Assembly: GCA_003224525.1 (NCBI GenBank)
Contig: QHZB01000199.1
Span: 1-64,000, forward strand
Origin: Acidobacteriota bacterium
GTDB taxonomy: Bacteria; Acidobacteriota; Terriglobia; Acidiferrales; UBA7541
Reading direction: 5' to 3'
Length of the DNA: 64,000 nucleotides
Positions within the stretch are counted from its first letter, which is position 1. The number at the start of each line of letters is the position of its first letter. Shown one piece after another: positions 9,061 through 19,534 of the stretch. Made by a program: the position numbers and the translations under genes. The notes below the pieces were generated by a model. The model was given only the letters and a program-made list of their open reading frames with translations. It was not told where the DNA came from and did no database searches.

Positions 9061-9675
9061 ATGAGAACCAAGTCCCTGGCAGGGGTGTTGATCGCGTTGC
9101 TTTTGATGGCGGGGGCAACGGCTGCATCGGCGCAAGAAGTGACGCAGGTGGAGAAGGACAAGGCGCTGCAGTATCTTGAAACGACGAAAAAGAATGTTCT
9201 GGAAGCGACGAAAGGGTTGTCGGAAGCACAGTGGAACTTCAAGCCGGCACCGGACCGCTGGTCGGTGGCACAGGTGATGGAGCACATCGCGGCGGCGGAA
9301 GATTTTATCCGTGGCTTGGTGAAGGAAAAGGTGATGCTGTCGCCGGCGGGGGAGCCGGGCCGTGACGTGAAAAAGACGGACGAGGCCGTGCTAGCGATGG
9401 TTCCCGACCGCACGAACAAGGCACAAGCACCGGAGCCGCTGGTACCGACGAATCGTTTCGGGTCACCGGACGGCTCGATCAAGCATTTTGTGGAGAGCCG
9501 CGCGACAACGGAAGATTTCCTGAAAACAGCAACCGGTATGCGCGATCATGTGGCAGACAGCCCGCTGGGGAAGCTGGATGGGTATGAATTCGTTCTGCTC
9601 ATTGCGGCGCACAGCGAAAGGCACACCAAGCAGATCAACGAAGTGAAAGCGGATCCGGATTTTCCAAAGAAATAA
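9061..9675 (+). CDS. DinB-family protein, secreted
   Basis: Signal peptide + LEATKGLSEAQWNFKPAPDRWSVAQVMEHIAAAEDFI... HSERHTKQINEVK. Confidence 0.9.
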   Translation: MRTKSLAGVLIALLLMAGATAASAQEVTQVEKDKALQYLETTKKNVLEATKGLSEAQWNFKPAPDRWSVAQVMEHIAAAEDFIRGLVKEKVMLSPAGEPGRDVKKTDEAVLAMVPDRTNKAQAPEPLVPTNRFGSPDGSIKHFVESRATTEDFLKTATGMRDHVADSPLGKLDGYEFVLLIAAHSERHTKQINEVKADPDFPKK

Positions 9676-9789
9676 GAAGAATAGGATTTAGCATAAAGTT
9701 CGCAGAGGGCGCGGAGTTCGCAGAGGAGAAAATTGAAAAGATAACGCGGAAGCCGGCGGGTCAGGCCAAGGGCCTTCTACACGGTAGAG

Positions 9790-9836
9790 AATGCGCCGCG
9801 CGAGGAGATGGTGAATTAGCCCTCGCGCGGCGCATT
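9790..9836. terminator. Strong bidirectional hairpin terminator between convergent genes
   Basis: Perfect 16-bp stem aatgcgccgcgcgagg / cctcgcgcggcgcatt with 15-nt loop, followed by T-rich gtgttttt. Confidence 0.8.
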
Positions 9837-9853
9837 TGTGTTTTTGGCGACCG

Positions 9854-10543
9854 TCAGCGGCTGCCGGTGGTGAACGAGGCGTTGCTGGCGCTGGGAGCTG
9901 GGACGGTGATGGTGTTGTCCATACGGATTAGCATTCCGGTTTGCGCGGGAAGATCGAGGTCCTTGCCCTTGCGCGCAACGATGTAAACGGCGCTGCCGGC
10001 GAGGCCGAAACCGAAGCCACGCGCGACGTGGCTGAAGACCGCGCCGACGAGCGAGCCGCCACCGGTGCCCATAGCCGCGCCGACGATGTCGCCCTTGATG
10101 TCATGCTTTTCCTGAACGACCTGGCCTTCTTCAATTCTCACGTCTCTGCGGCGCGTGCCGCCGGCCTGCCCGCGCTCTTGCTCGATAGTGATGATGCTCA
10201 TCTGCACGGGGATGAGGCGGCTATCGACTTCGATGGACCGGAACGTGAGGTTCATGTACGCCTGGCCGCGAAAGATGGAAAAGCGGCGGGCCTTCTCCAC
10301 GGTGCCGATGATGCCGTTCACGCGCGTACCGGCGGGAAGCAGCAACTGGCTGCCGAGGTAGACGGGGTCGGCGACAATGGCGACAAACGGGTCGCCATCT
10401 CTGGCTACGGCGCTGCTGATGCCGCTCAAGAGAGTGAGATGAACCTGGGTGCCCTGAATGACCTGGCGCGGTTCGGCGTAAGACGAGGGCGCGGCGGCGC
10501 AAACGAGAGCTGTCGTCAAAAGAAAGGACAAAGCGATTTTCAT
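9854..10543 (-). CDS. Secreted hypothetical protein with glycine-rich segment
   Basis: MKIALSFLLTTALVCAAAPSSYAEPRQVIQGTQVHLTLLSGISSAVARDGDPFVAIV...; start chosen at the signal peptide rather than the longer ORF. Confidence 0.8.
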   Translation of the reverse strand: MKIALSFLLTTALVCAAAPSSYAEPRQVIQGTQVHLTLLSGISSAVARDGDPFVAIVADPVYLGSQLLLPAGTRVNGIIGTVEKARRFSIFRGQAYMNLTFRSIEVDSRLIPVQMSIITIEQERGQAGGTRRRDVRIEEGQVVQEKHDIKGDIVGAAMGTGGGSLVGAVFSHVARGFGFGLAGSAVYIVARKGKDLDLPAQTGMLIRMDNTITVPAPSASNASFTTGSR

Positions 10544-10881
10544 GGATTCCTCCTGCGCGCACGTGGAGTGCGGGCTGGCCCCGTATCGTGAGGCGACACG
10601 GAGGCGATGCCTCAGTGCGTTCCGCTGGCGCGGCGGACCCGGCATCACGGCCAAGCCGGGACGCGAGGAGGATGAGGAGGAACTCCATCCGCGGCTAGGT
10701 TACCGGATTTTTGGATTCTGGTGCGTGACTTTTGCGGAGTGTTTCCAGTGAATCAAGGCCGTCTCGGCGAGGAGAGTGCTCGATGCGCGACTGCAAGATT
10801 GACTTGAGTTGCCGGCGGTGGATGGGAAGAGTATCTTTTGGCTAGTTTAGGACCGCTATCTTTTTGACGGAGGAGGGTCGG

Positions 10882-11388
10882 ATGAAAAAGATTCGAATGG
10901 GAAGTGTTTGTGTCGCGCTGATCGGTGTGGCCGCGCTCACGGCGGCGGTTTACAGCCAAGAGAAAAAAGACAGCCCCGCGCCACCCAAAATTATGCACTT
11001 CGGCGATTTGAAGTGGACGCCAATCATTAAGGGATGCGATCTTGCGACGGTGGCCGGCGACCCAAGCGCCGAAGGAACGCCGTTCGTGGTGCGCCTCCGG
11101 TGCGTTGATGGAGCCAAGATCCCGGCGCATTGGCATCCGACGGATGAAAACGTGACGGTGTTGAAGGGAACCTTTCTAGCAGGCATGGGCGAGACTTTCG
11201 ACGAGACAAAACTGACAACCATGAACGTGGGGAATTTTGTGACGATGCCAAAGGAAATGCGGCATTTCGCGACTTGCAAGGGCGAAACCATCGTACAGGT
11301 TCACGCGATGGGCCCGTTCAAAGTGAATTGGGTGAATCCGTCCGAAGTGCAACCGCCGGATGCGCCGGCGGCAAAACCAAAATCCTGA
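10882..11388 (+). CDS. Cupin-fold secreted protein
   Basis: AGGAGG-type RBS upstream; signal peptide; GAKIPAHWHPTDENVTVLKGTFLAGMGE. Confidence 0.88.
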   Translation: MKKIRMGSVCVALIGVAALTAAVYSQEKKDSPAPPKIMHFGDLKWTPIIKGCDLATVAGDPSAEGTPFVVRLRCVDGAKIPAHWHPTDENVTVLKGTFLAGMGETFDETKLTTMNVGNFVTMPKEMRHFATCKGETIVQVHAMGPFKVNWVNPSEVQPPDAPAAKPKS

Positions 11389-11532
11389 TGCGCGCGCGAG
11401 TTTCGCGAGCGGCAGAAGGAATCAGCACAAAAGAAATGGAAGAAGCCGGGGCCGCGCAATCTGGCTGGGCTGGAGACGCTGTGCTAGACTTTTCTCTGCA
11501 CTCGCGGGAAATGGACGCGAGTGCCGGAGCGT

Positions 11533-11636
11533 GGAACTTCGGGCTCTGTGCAACGAGGTCCCGCGAACCCCGCCAGGCCCGGAAGGGAGCAACGGTACCG
11601 GGATCACCTCGGGTGCCGCAGACCACCCGAAGTTCC
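11533..11636 (+). ncRNA. ffs: Bacterial small signal recognition particle RNA (4.5S-like)
   Basis: Conserved apical core gaaccccgccaggcccggaagggagcaacggta; closing helix ggaacttcggg / cccgaagttcc; located just upstream of dnaX as in many bacteria. Confidence 0.92.
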
Positions 11637-11764
11637 TCTCATCGGAAAGCTTTAAGTTGTTAGTTTTTAGTCGTAAGTCGTAAGTCAGAAGTTGAGATAT
11701 TTGAGAATGAATGTGGTTTTTTGTATTCACTAAGAACTGAAAACGAATCGCTAAGAACTCGCAA

Positions 11765-13546
11765 ATGAGCTACCAGGTCATAGCCCGCAAGTGGCGCCCG
11801 CAAACGTTTGACGATCTCGTCGGCCAACAACACGTAACAGAAACACTGAAAAACGCGATCAAGAATGACCGCGTGGCGCACGCGTACATTTTTTCTGGGG
11901 CGCGGGGCGTGGGAAAAACGACGGCGGCGAGGATCCTGGCGAAAGCGCTGAATTGCGTGAAGGGGCCGACAGCGCAGCCGTGCGGGGAGTGCGATTCTTG
12001 CAAAGATATTGCGGCGGGGACCTCGCTGGACGTGATTGAGATCGACGCGGCGTCGAACCGCGGCATCGACCAGATCCGCGAGCTGCGCGAGATGGTGCGG
12101 TACGCGCCGGCGGCTTCGAGAAGCAAAGTTGTGATACTAGACGAAGCGCACATGCTGACGGGCGAAGCGTCCAACGCACTACTGAAGACGCTCGAAGAAC
12201 CGCCGGACCGCGTGATCTTTGTGATGGCCACGACGCAGCCGGAAGACCTAGTCGATACGATCCGCTCGAGGTCGCAACACTTTCATTTTCGCGCGCTGAC
12301 CTTTGCGGAGATTGCGGCGCGCCTGGAAGAGATCGCCAAAAAGGAAAATTTGAAGATCGAACCGGGCGCGATGGCGGTGATTGCGCGCATGGCGGAAGGC
12401 AGCTTGCGCGATGCCCTGTCGCTGCTGGAACAGGCACGGGCCTATTGCGGCGAGACGATTCCCGACAAAGAGGTGCGCGAATTGCTAGGCGTGGTGCCGG
12501 ATGATGCGCTGGAGGAACTGGTCGGAGCGATTTCAGGAGGATCGGCGGATCGCGCGCTGGGGCTGGTGCACACGTTCCAGAAGGAAGGGCGCAACCTGCA
12601 ACACTTCTGCCGGGAAGCGATCCGGCACATGCGCAATCTGTTGATTGCGCGAGTGTGCGGGGCGGATTCGGAATTGATTGCGGCCACGCCGGATCAGCGT
12701 CCGGCACTGGCGAAGGCGGCCGCACTATTCAGCGAAGAGGATCTGACACGATTTTTTCAGATCTTGCTGCAAACGGATGATGATCTGCGGCGGAAGCCCG
12801 ATCCGCGGGTGCACCTGGAAATGGGATTGCTGCGGCTGATTCATGCGTCGCGACTGGCGCCGCTGGAAGAACTGCTGGCGGAATTGAAGAGCGGTGGGGC
12901 AAACTCCGGAGCGGCGCGAAGCGTAGCGCTGGCTGGAGCGCCCACACCATCGGCAAAGAGTGCGGCACCAAGTTTTGCGGCGGCAATTCCCTCGCAGCCG
13001 AAAACGGAAGCGCAATTCCCTTCCCCGTTCACGGCGCCGGCATCGGCGCCTCTGGCGACCGTGGCTGCTTCCGCAGAGGTGAAGCAGGCAGTTGAGGAAG
13101 AAGAACCAGGAACTCCGGCTAAGGGCAATGGTGCGGCGGCGCTGGCGATCGGAATCACGCAAGAGCAGGTCGCAGAAATCAAGGCGGCGGTTCAGGCGCA
13201 GCAGAAATTTTTGGGTGAACTGGTGGAACAGAGCAGGCTGTGGGAGCTGGAGGGCGCCGAGCTGCGAATTTATTTTTCACCGGACAAGCGGCCGTTCGCG
13301 GAAATGATGGAAGGAAGAGAGACACTGGAAAAGATCCGTAGCATTTCGAGCAAGGTGCTGGGCCGGGCCGTGAGAGTATGTGCTAAACTGGAAGCAGTTG
13401 CAGCGGCAGCCGCGTCGGTGGCGCGCGGCACGTCCGGCACGCAAGAGTTGCGTGCGCAGTTTGAGCGCGATCCGATGGTGCGGTCCATGCTGCAGCGCTT
13501 CGGAGGAAAAATTTCCGAAGTGAAGCGAAGCCAAGAGGAATCCTGA
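11765..13546 (+). CDS. dnaX: DNA polymerase III subunit gamma/tau
   Basis: SYQVIARKWRPQTFDDLVGQQHVTETLKNAI, GARGVGKTTAARILAKALNC, CGECDSC zinc motif, EIDAASNRGID. Confidence 0.98.
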   Translation: MSYQVIARKWRPQTFDDLVGQQHVTETLKNAIKNDRVAHAYIFSGARGVGKTTAARILAKALNCVKGPTAQPCGECDSCKDIAAGTSLDVIEIDAASNRGIDQIRELREMVRYAPAASRSKVVILDEAHMLTGEASNALLKTLEEPPDRVIFVMATTQPEDLVDTIRSRSQHFHFRALTFAEIAARLEEIAKKENLKIEPGAMAVIARMAEGSLRDALSLLEQARAYCGETIPDKEVRELLGVVPDDALEELVGAISGGSADRALGLVHTFQKEGRNLQHFCREAIRHMRNLLIARVCGADSELIAATPDQRPALAKAAALFSEEDLTRFFQILLQTDDDLRRKPDPRVHLEMGLLRLIHASRLAPLEELLAELKSGGANSGAARSVALAGAPTPSAKSAAPSFAAAIPSQPKTEAQFPSPFTAPASAPLATVAASAEVKQAVEEEEPGTPAKGNGAAALAIGITQEQVAEIKAAVQAQQKFLGELVEQSRLWELEGAELRIYFSPDKRPFAEMMEGRETLEKIRSISSKVLGRAVRVCAKLEAVAAAAASVARGTSGTQELRAQFERDPMVRSMLQRFGGKISEVKRSQEES

Positions 13547-13872
13547 TGGAAGTCAGCGCTCTCCAACAGATGCTATCGCGGTTCCGGCAACTGCAGGAAG
13601 ACCTGCAGCGGCAGGTAAATTCCGTGACCGTGGAAGCCTCAGCCGGCGGCGGCATGGTCACGGTGAAGATGAACGGCCAGAAACAGGTCGTGGACATACG
13701 CATTGAGCCGGATGTTTTTGCGAACAAAGATCAGGAGATGTTGCAGGATTTGGTTCGCGCGGCGGTGAATGAAGCGTCGCGGCGCGTCGATGAAGAACTT
13801 GCCAATCAGATGAAAAACCTTGCAGGCGGAATCCCCGGGATCGCCGGCATGAAGATCCCCGGGTTGTTTTAG
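13546..13872 (+). CDS. ybaB: YbaB/EbfC nucleoid-associated protein
   Basis: VEASAGGGMVTVKMNGQKQVVDIRIEPDVF...LVRAAVNEASRRVDEELANQM. Confidence 0.95.
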   Translation: MEVSALQQMLSRFRQLQEDLQRQVNSVTVEASAGGGMVTVKMNGQKQVVDIRIEPDVFANKDQEMLQDLVRAAVNEASRRVDEELANQMKNLAGGIPGIAGMKIPGLF

Positions 13873-13911
13873 CCGGCAAAAGATTTCCTGGCCAGGTTTC
13901 CCTTCCTCTTT

Positions 13912-14823
13912 TTACTTCACGTATTCCCCGTTGTGAACTTCGTACTCGACACGGAAGGGCTTCTGCTCCTTACGAGTTTCCCAATGCTCTTGGGCGATGA
14001 GCCGGTTGGCTTGCGCCAGACGCTCGGAGGGGAACGGGTGCGAGCGGAAATAACCGTTCAAACTCTGAATGGCCAGCTCGGAGAGCTCCTGGTGCGGGCT
14101 TTGCGCGTGGATGACGTATTCGTCGCATAATTTGGCGAAGCGCTCGAACGCATCGACGGCGCCGTACGGAGAGTAGCCGGACTGAACCGCTAGGTACATT
14201 CCTTCGCGATCGGCTTCGAATTCTTCATCCTTGTGGTAGCCGGCTTCCCAGAAATCGAGCGGGAGCTGCAGCAGAGCTCCCAGGACGTCGAGATTGAGGT
14301 CTTTCAATTTCGCTTCCACCTGCACGCGCTCGACGCAGTGATAGTGGTCGACGTGCTCGATCTCGTGGGCGAGAATGTTGGCAAGCTCATCTTCGCTCAT
14401 CATCAGGTCCAGCATGCCTTCGCCGATGTAGACCGGTCCGCCGGGAAGAGAAAAGGCGTTGATCATATTGTGATCGGGGAGAACGGTGAAGGTGTACGGC
14501 AAACGTCGATGGGCGTGAACTGCCACCGTGCCTCCGACGCGGGTGACGTACTTCTCGAGTCCTTCTTCTTCAGGAGTAAGCTTGCGTGTTTGTGTTGCGT
14601 AGCGAGTGGCAAGTTCCCTGCCGATGGCGATTTCTCGTTCGTCGGAGAGGCGCGTGAAGTGCATGGGGATGCGGGAGAGATCGCGCTGGGCATCGGCTGC
14701 CATATTCAAGATGGCGTTGGCAGAAACGGGATTGGACTTGGGGCGGCGCTGGCTCCAATACAGCCCGGCAAGCGCGAAGCCCAGGATGAGAAAAAAAACG
14801 ACCAAGACAACGGAGCGCTTCAT
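13912..14823 (-). CDS. M48 family metalloprotease
   Basis: NAFSLPGGPVYIGEGMLDLMMSEDELANILAHEIEHVDHYH; overlaps the upstream DUF2339 gene by 4 nt. Confidence 0.92.
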   Translation of the reverse strand: MKRSVVLVVFFLILGFALAGLYWSQRRPKSNPVSANAILNMAADAQRDLSRIPMHFTRLSDEREIAIGRELATRYATQTRKLTPEEEGLEKYVTRVGGTVAVHAHRRLPYTFTVLPDHNMINAFSLPGGPVYIGEGMLDLMMSEDELANILAHEIEHVDHYHCVERVQVEAKLKDLNLDVLGALLQLPLDFWEAGYHKDEEFEADREGMYLAVQSGYSPYGAVDAFERFAKLCDEYVIHAQSPHQELSELAIQSLNGYFRSHPFPSERLAQANRLIAQEHWETRKEQKPFRVEYEVHNGEYVK

Positions 14824-17800
14824 AGAAATTGGCGAATGGCATCGCGGTATCTGGTGTAAAGAAACGAAACAAATACCAGCGCCGCGCCCACGATGATGAA
14901 GGTGATGTACCGGTCACGCGCTTGAAGACCCCAGACATCGAGGGCCATGACTTTTGCGACGCAGAGCAGAAGCATGCCCAGGCCGGTAAGGCGGAAGCTG
15001 CGCTCTTGGACCGCCAGAGCGAGCAGAACGATCAACACACCTTCAATCCCCCACGACACGGTGACCATACCCGCACGCATTTTCAAGGCGAGCATGCAGG
15101 TGAGCAAGATGATAGGGACAAAAAACACCACTTGTTCGGGGCGGCCGGCAATCACCGCAAGTGCTCTGGTCCAGGGGTTCGCACTCTTAGGGAGGCGGTA
15201 GCGCCCGCGAAGACGGAAAGCAAAGTACAGGCTTGCCAGCAAAATGGCGGCCGCCGAACTGAGCACGAAGTAGCGGCCTTGCCAATCGCCTTCACCGAAA
15301 TAGCCGGCGCCGAAAAGATTGTGCGCCATGCCGCGAGCGAGAACTCCGACCGTCAGAAGCAATCCCTGATCGAGGAAGAGCGGGCGATCCAGAAGCAGTG
15401 AGGTGCCAAGAAGCGTGAAAACGACGGCGGCCCAGGAGGTGACGACCCATTCGATCGGAAACTGAAAATAGAAAAGCGCCACAATGGTGGCCGTGCCCAG
15501 GTAAGCGAGGAGAGCGTCGAAGTGCAGGCGGCGATCGCGGCCGGTGTTTTCTGCCTTCTGTGGCAATTGCGCGTAGACGAAAAAGAAAATCAGAACGAGC
15601 GGGAGGATGGTGTACATCCGCGGACCCCAGAACTCGCCGGGCTCGCTCGCGGTGAGGTTGGAGAAGAAAATCCGTGTGAAAGCGGCGATGAGCGCAACGT
15701 AAGCCTGATATCGGAATTGCGTGATCTTGCGCAACAGGCCGTACTCGAAGAGCACGAGACCAATAGCGCCCCAGGCCACGGCGATGCCGGTAGGATGCGT
15801 CTGCAGTTCATACCAAAGAAGCAGACCGCCGATTGCGGATGCAGCCCAGGAGTAAACGTGATGGATGTCTCGCTTGCGCCATTCGTTGGGTATGCGGATG
15901 AGGCGTGAGAGCGCGTAGAAAATTACGGCGACAATCGCCAGCGACAAGAGGCGCACGCTGATGCCGTGCCAGAGGTCAGTAACGTACAGATTCACGCTGA
16001 TGCTGCGGAGCAGCGTCAGCCCGGCGAGAATGTGCGATTGCCAGGGTAATTCTTCGAGCTCGAAGCGCTGGTCGACGATCGCCATTACCAACGCAAACGC
16101 CGCCCAGAGTGGAGCGAGCCAGCCATTGGGGTATTCATACCATGCAAGCAGGACTAGCAGTCCGGTGGCCGCGAAAGAATGAAGGAAGGCCACGGCGCGG
16201 GCATAGCGCTGTTCGGGCGCGGCTTTGCGCGAGAGAAAGTACAAGCCCGCGGCGACGAGAGAAATGGTGAAGATGCGTAGGGAGATGGGGCCCCAGAATT
16301 TTTGTTCGAGCTGGTAGTTGTAGAAGTACGCGCGGACAAGAGCGCAAAGACCGACGACACTCGCCTGCCAGGCGAGCTGCTGGTAACGAATCCAGCGCTT
16401 TGAAAGCGCGAGCACGACGGCGAAAACGATCCAGCCAACGGCGATCCAGGGCGCGCGGGGCGCTTCCTGAAGGACCCAGACCATCATGCCGGTGCCCGCC
16501 CAAGTGTAGGCCACGCGCGCAAGCTGGAGATGGCGTTCGTCCGTGGTGCCAAGCCGCTTGGCGAGCCAATAGCCACCAACAACAACCGGCAATGCGCTGA
16601 AAGCGCGCACAGGAATGGTGTGCCAGGCGTGCATGCCGCCCGGATCAGCCGTGAGCGCCGTAAACACGGCGAGACCAGTGAGAAGATGCGAGTGCCAGGC
16701 AAACGCATGATAGCGCAATGCGCGCGCGGCCTCGGACAGAAGCACCGCAAGAGCGATGAAAGCGAGGGGCTGCCAAAGCTCCGGCGCTTCGAACCAGATG
16801 AGAAGAGCAAAGAAACCGCTGCCCGCGGCGGTGAAGAGACCGCGAACGGCGCGCTGCCCAGGATCGTCACGCAGTGCAGCCAACCTGGCGGTGAGATAGA
16901 ACGCTGCACCAAGAAGGGGAAGAGTTAGCAGCCGCATGCGCATGTGAGCGTGTTCTGGCGATTCGAGATGCAGATTGACGACGATGCCTCTATAAAGAGT
17001 GAGCGCGCCGATGAAAGCGTACTGTCCCTGCAGGTGAGGCGCTTCGAGGGCGCGGCCCAGACCCGCAAGAATGAGCATGATGGCCGCGAAAGCGAGCGCC
17101 GTCCAATCGTGAGAGAACAGAGCCCAGGCGGCGGATGCCGCTGCGAATGCACCGAGATAAGAATGAATGGTCAGCAGGGGACGATCAGGCGAGCCATCGA
17201 ATAAATTTTTCCAGCGCGAGTCGACGCCCAGGGCATTGGTATAGAAGACGACGGCGCAGAGGGAGAAAAGGACACCCGTGGCTAGCGCTAGATCCTCATT
17301 CAAGAGACGCAAGTTGAGGAGTTGGCGGAAGTCAACGTCAATTAGATGCAGGCCGACGAGCAGGCCCGTCAGGAGACCGAGACGGCGGAAAACAACCTCT
17401 TTCGCGATGATCCCCGCTGCCAGGAAAGCCTCCGCGCCGACAAGCCAGAGTATGGCCACGTTGTTTCCGGAATAGTGGAAAGGAACTGCGGCGAGCATCA
17501 GCGTCGCGCCAACCACGCTCAGTACGACGAAAGCTTGGCGGCGGCGTTTGGTGACGGGCAATTGGGCCAAAGTAAATTCGAACGCTCCAACAACCAGGAG
17601 CGCGAGATAGGCAAGCTCCGGCTGGACGGATTGGAACTTCATGACGCCGAGGAGCAGGAGGACGTTTAAGAGAGCAGCAAGCGTCGAGATATGTTCTTCG
17701 AAGTCGCTTTTTATGTAGCGGGCAATATAGGAGATGCGGAAGATCAGCCAGTAGAAAAAAAGCAACGCCAAGCTGGCGTGGTATTGCTCGAAGGGCCGGC

Positions 17801-19103
17801 CGTGCGCCCCCTCGATGCCGAGAATTCGGTAGAGCCAATAGAGATGATTCAGGTAGCTGGAGAGAATGCCGAAGACTTCGAGCTCGAACCAGCCCATTTT
17901 CAGGACGATGGAGACAAGACCGATGGCAAGAACTACGCCAGCGGACAGGCTGTAGACGGTGTCTTGACTCAATGCCACGGTCGTGTAACCGAGCAGAAAA
18001 GCCAGGCCGGTAACGAACTGCGAGCGATATCGCAAAGTGTGCGCGGCCATCGCGATGGCCACAACCAACATCAAGATGCAGTCGAGACTCAGTGAATCAA
18101 CGACGTGCATCGCGGCGACGTGATAAATCGCATAGGTGCTGAAAAAGAACAGCGCCCAGCCGCCGCCGATGCCGGTACGGCCGAGGAGGCGATAGCGTTC
18201 GTTCTTTTCCAGATAGATGCCACCTACAAGGAGAAACGCGGAGGCGAGATAAGAGATGCCCACTTTGCCGAGCGGGCCAAGAGCGCCGAGTTCGTAGATG
18301 CCGAATAGAGCGACACCCACGACAAGAATGATAATGCCGAGTTTGTTGAGCCAGTTTGTGCCGAGGGTTTCTTCGATCGCGGAAACCGTCTTCATGCGCT
18401 GCTGAAGAGTCGGCTTGGGTGCAGGCGCGCGATAGGCTGCGATTGGCGGTGGCGCGGAGACGCGCGCGGCCACGCCGGGAGGAATCTCCGCCGGTGCTCG
18501 CGGCGGGGACGCGGGAATGCGCGGCGCAGGCGGCTGCGACGAAGAAATCAATGGCGGAGTGGTTTGTGATGGAGCAACCGGGGCAGGCGGTTTTACTTCG
18601 GCGGGCGTTTTCGCCGCCGCAGGCACGACGAGCTTCGGCTGCACGGGTGCGGTTGGCGCCGGCAGGCTTTGCATTGGCGTGCTTGCAGGAGCGATTGGCA
18701 CGGGAGCCGGTGTAAAAGGTTCTTGCGGCTTTTGCAGCGGCTGCGGCTCAGGCTTCTTCTCAGGGATGGGAAACGACATCGGTGCGGGCAGTTTGACTGG
18801 CACCGACAAGTCGACGTGCGGCGTTGGAACTGGAGTTTCTTTCACGGTAGGAGCGGCGGGGGCGGCCGGTCTCTGTGTAAGTCCACTTGCAACTGGCGCG
18901 GTGGGATGGGCTGCGGCGCTGAGTTGGCGCTTGAGGTCGGCAACCTCGCGCTGGAAGGAGGCATGTTGCCTAGAATTCTCTTCCGTGAACTTGTCCAAAT
19001 TCTCGCGCAGTCTTTTGTACTTCCCGAGCAGAATGAGGGTGATAAAAGGGGTGGCGATCGCCAGAATTGCGAAAAGCACAAAAATCAGCTCAGCAAGGGG
19101 CAT
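14820..19103 (-). CDS. DUF2339 domain-containing polytopic membrane protein, 1427 aa, Pro/Ala-rich N-terminal linker
   Basis: EETLGTNWLNKLGIIILVVGVALFGIYELGALGPLGKVGISYL followed by dozens of predicted TM segments. Confidence 0.93.
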   Translation of the reverse strand: MPLAELIFVLFAILAIATPFITLILLGKYKRLRENLDKFTEENSRQHASFQREVADLKRQLSAAAHPTAPVASGLTQRPAAPAAPTVKETPVPTPHVDLSVPVKLPAPMSFPIPEKKPEPQPLQKPQEPFTPAPVPIAPASTPMQSLPAPTAPVQPKLVVPAAAKTPAEVKPPAPVAPSQTTPPLISSSQPPAPRIPASPPRAPAEIPPGVAARVSAPPPIAAYRAPAPKPTLQQRMKTVSAIEETLGTNWLNKLGIIILVVGVALFGIYELGALGPLGKVGISYLASAFLLVGGIYLEKNERYRLLGRTGIGGGWALFFFSTYAIYHVAAMHVVDSLSLDCILMLVVAIAMAAHTLRYRSQFVTGLAFLLGYTTVALSQDTVYSLSAGVVLAIGLVSIVLKMGWFELEVFGILSSYLNHLYWLYRILGIEGAHGRPFEQYHASLALLFFYWLIFRISYIARYIKSDFEEHISTLAALLNVLLLLGVMKFQSVQPELAYLALLVVGAFEFTLAQLPVTKRRRQAFVVLSVVGATLMLAAVPFHYSGNNVAILWLVGAEAFLAAGIIAKEVVFRRLGLLTGLLVGLHLIDVDFRQLLNLRLLNEDLALATGVLFSLCAVVFYTNALGVDSRWKNLFDGSPDRPLLTIHSYLGAFAAASAAWALFSHDWTALAFAAIMLILAGLGRALEAPHLQGQYAFIGALTLYRGIVVNLHLESPEHAHMRMRLLTLPLLGAAFYLTARLAALRDDPGQRAVRGLFTAAGSGFFALLIWFEAPELWQPLAFIALAVLLSEAARALRYHAFAWHSHLLTGLAVFTALTADPGGMHAWHTIPVRAFSALPVVVGGYWLAKRLGTTDERHLQLARVAYTWAGTGMMVWVLQEAPRAPWIAVGWIVFAVVLALSKRWIRYQQLAWQASVVGLCALVRAYFYNYQLEQKFWGPISLRIFTISLVAAGLYFLSRKAAPEQRYARAVAFLHSFAATGLLVLLAWYEYPNGWLAPLWAAFALVMAIVDQRFELEELPWQSHILAGLTLLRSISVNLYVTDLWHGISVRLLSLAIVAVIFYALSRLIRIPNEWRKRDIHHVYSWAASAIGGLLLWYELQTHPTGIAVAWGAIGLVLFEYGLLRKITQFRYQAYVALIAAFTRIFFSNLTASEPGEFWGPRMYTILPLVLIFFFVYAQLPQKAENTGRDRRLHFDALLAYLGTATIVALFYFQFPIEWVVTSWAAVVFTLLGTSLLLDRPLFLDQGLLLTVGVLARGMAHNLFGAGYFGEGDWQGRYFVLSSAAAILLASLYFAFRLRGRYRLPKSANPWTRALAVIAGRPEQVVFFVPIILLTCMLALKMRAGMVTVSWGIEGVLIVLLALAVQERSFRLTGLGMLLLCVAKVMALDVWGLQARDRYITFIIVGAALVFVSFLYTRYRDAIRQFL

Positions 19104-19534
19104 GGGATTTCCTTGGGGTGTTGGGGTGCGTGATCCTTTGTTCTGATGTTAGAACGCGGGCAGGTAAGAATCTTGCAATTTTTTTCCAGGGCGACCCTGG
19201 CAGTAACCTCTTCCGACATAAAGGCAGTAAAATGAAAGACTTAGCGACTCGATTCGATTCCGGCCGAGCTGCTAAACTCCGAAGAATTAGGGGCTGTCCC
19301 TGCAGTCGAATTCCCACATAGCGGACCGACCTGTGGTATAATCCTTTTGCGCTTAATACCTCGGTTGTGTTGTGCGGTCCCTCTGGTGCAGTGCTTGATC
19401 TGAGACTCCCGCCTACAGTTTCCTCCGTACGTTTTACGCGTAATCTAAAACAAGACTGGCAAAGCAAGCCGCCGGCCGCCCGAGAACTCGTGTGCGCACC
19501 GCGACGGCTTCTGCCAGCAAGAAAGTAACACTGA

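Noticed and set aside
10544-10760. Possible structured RNA leader in the GC-rich gap upstream of 9854-10543
   Set aside because: Several GC hairpins are possible but none match a known class, and high GC makes chance pairing likely.
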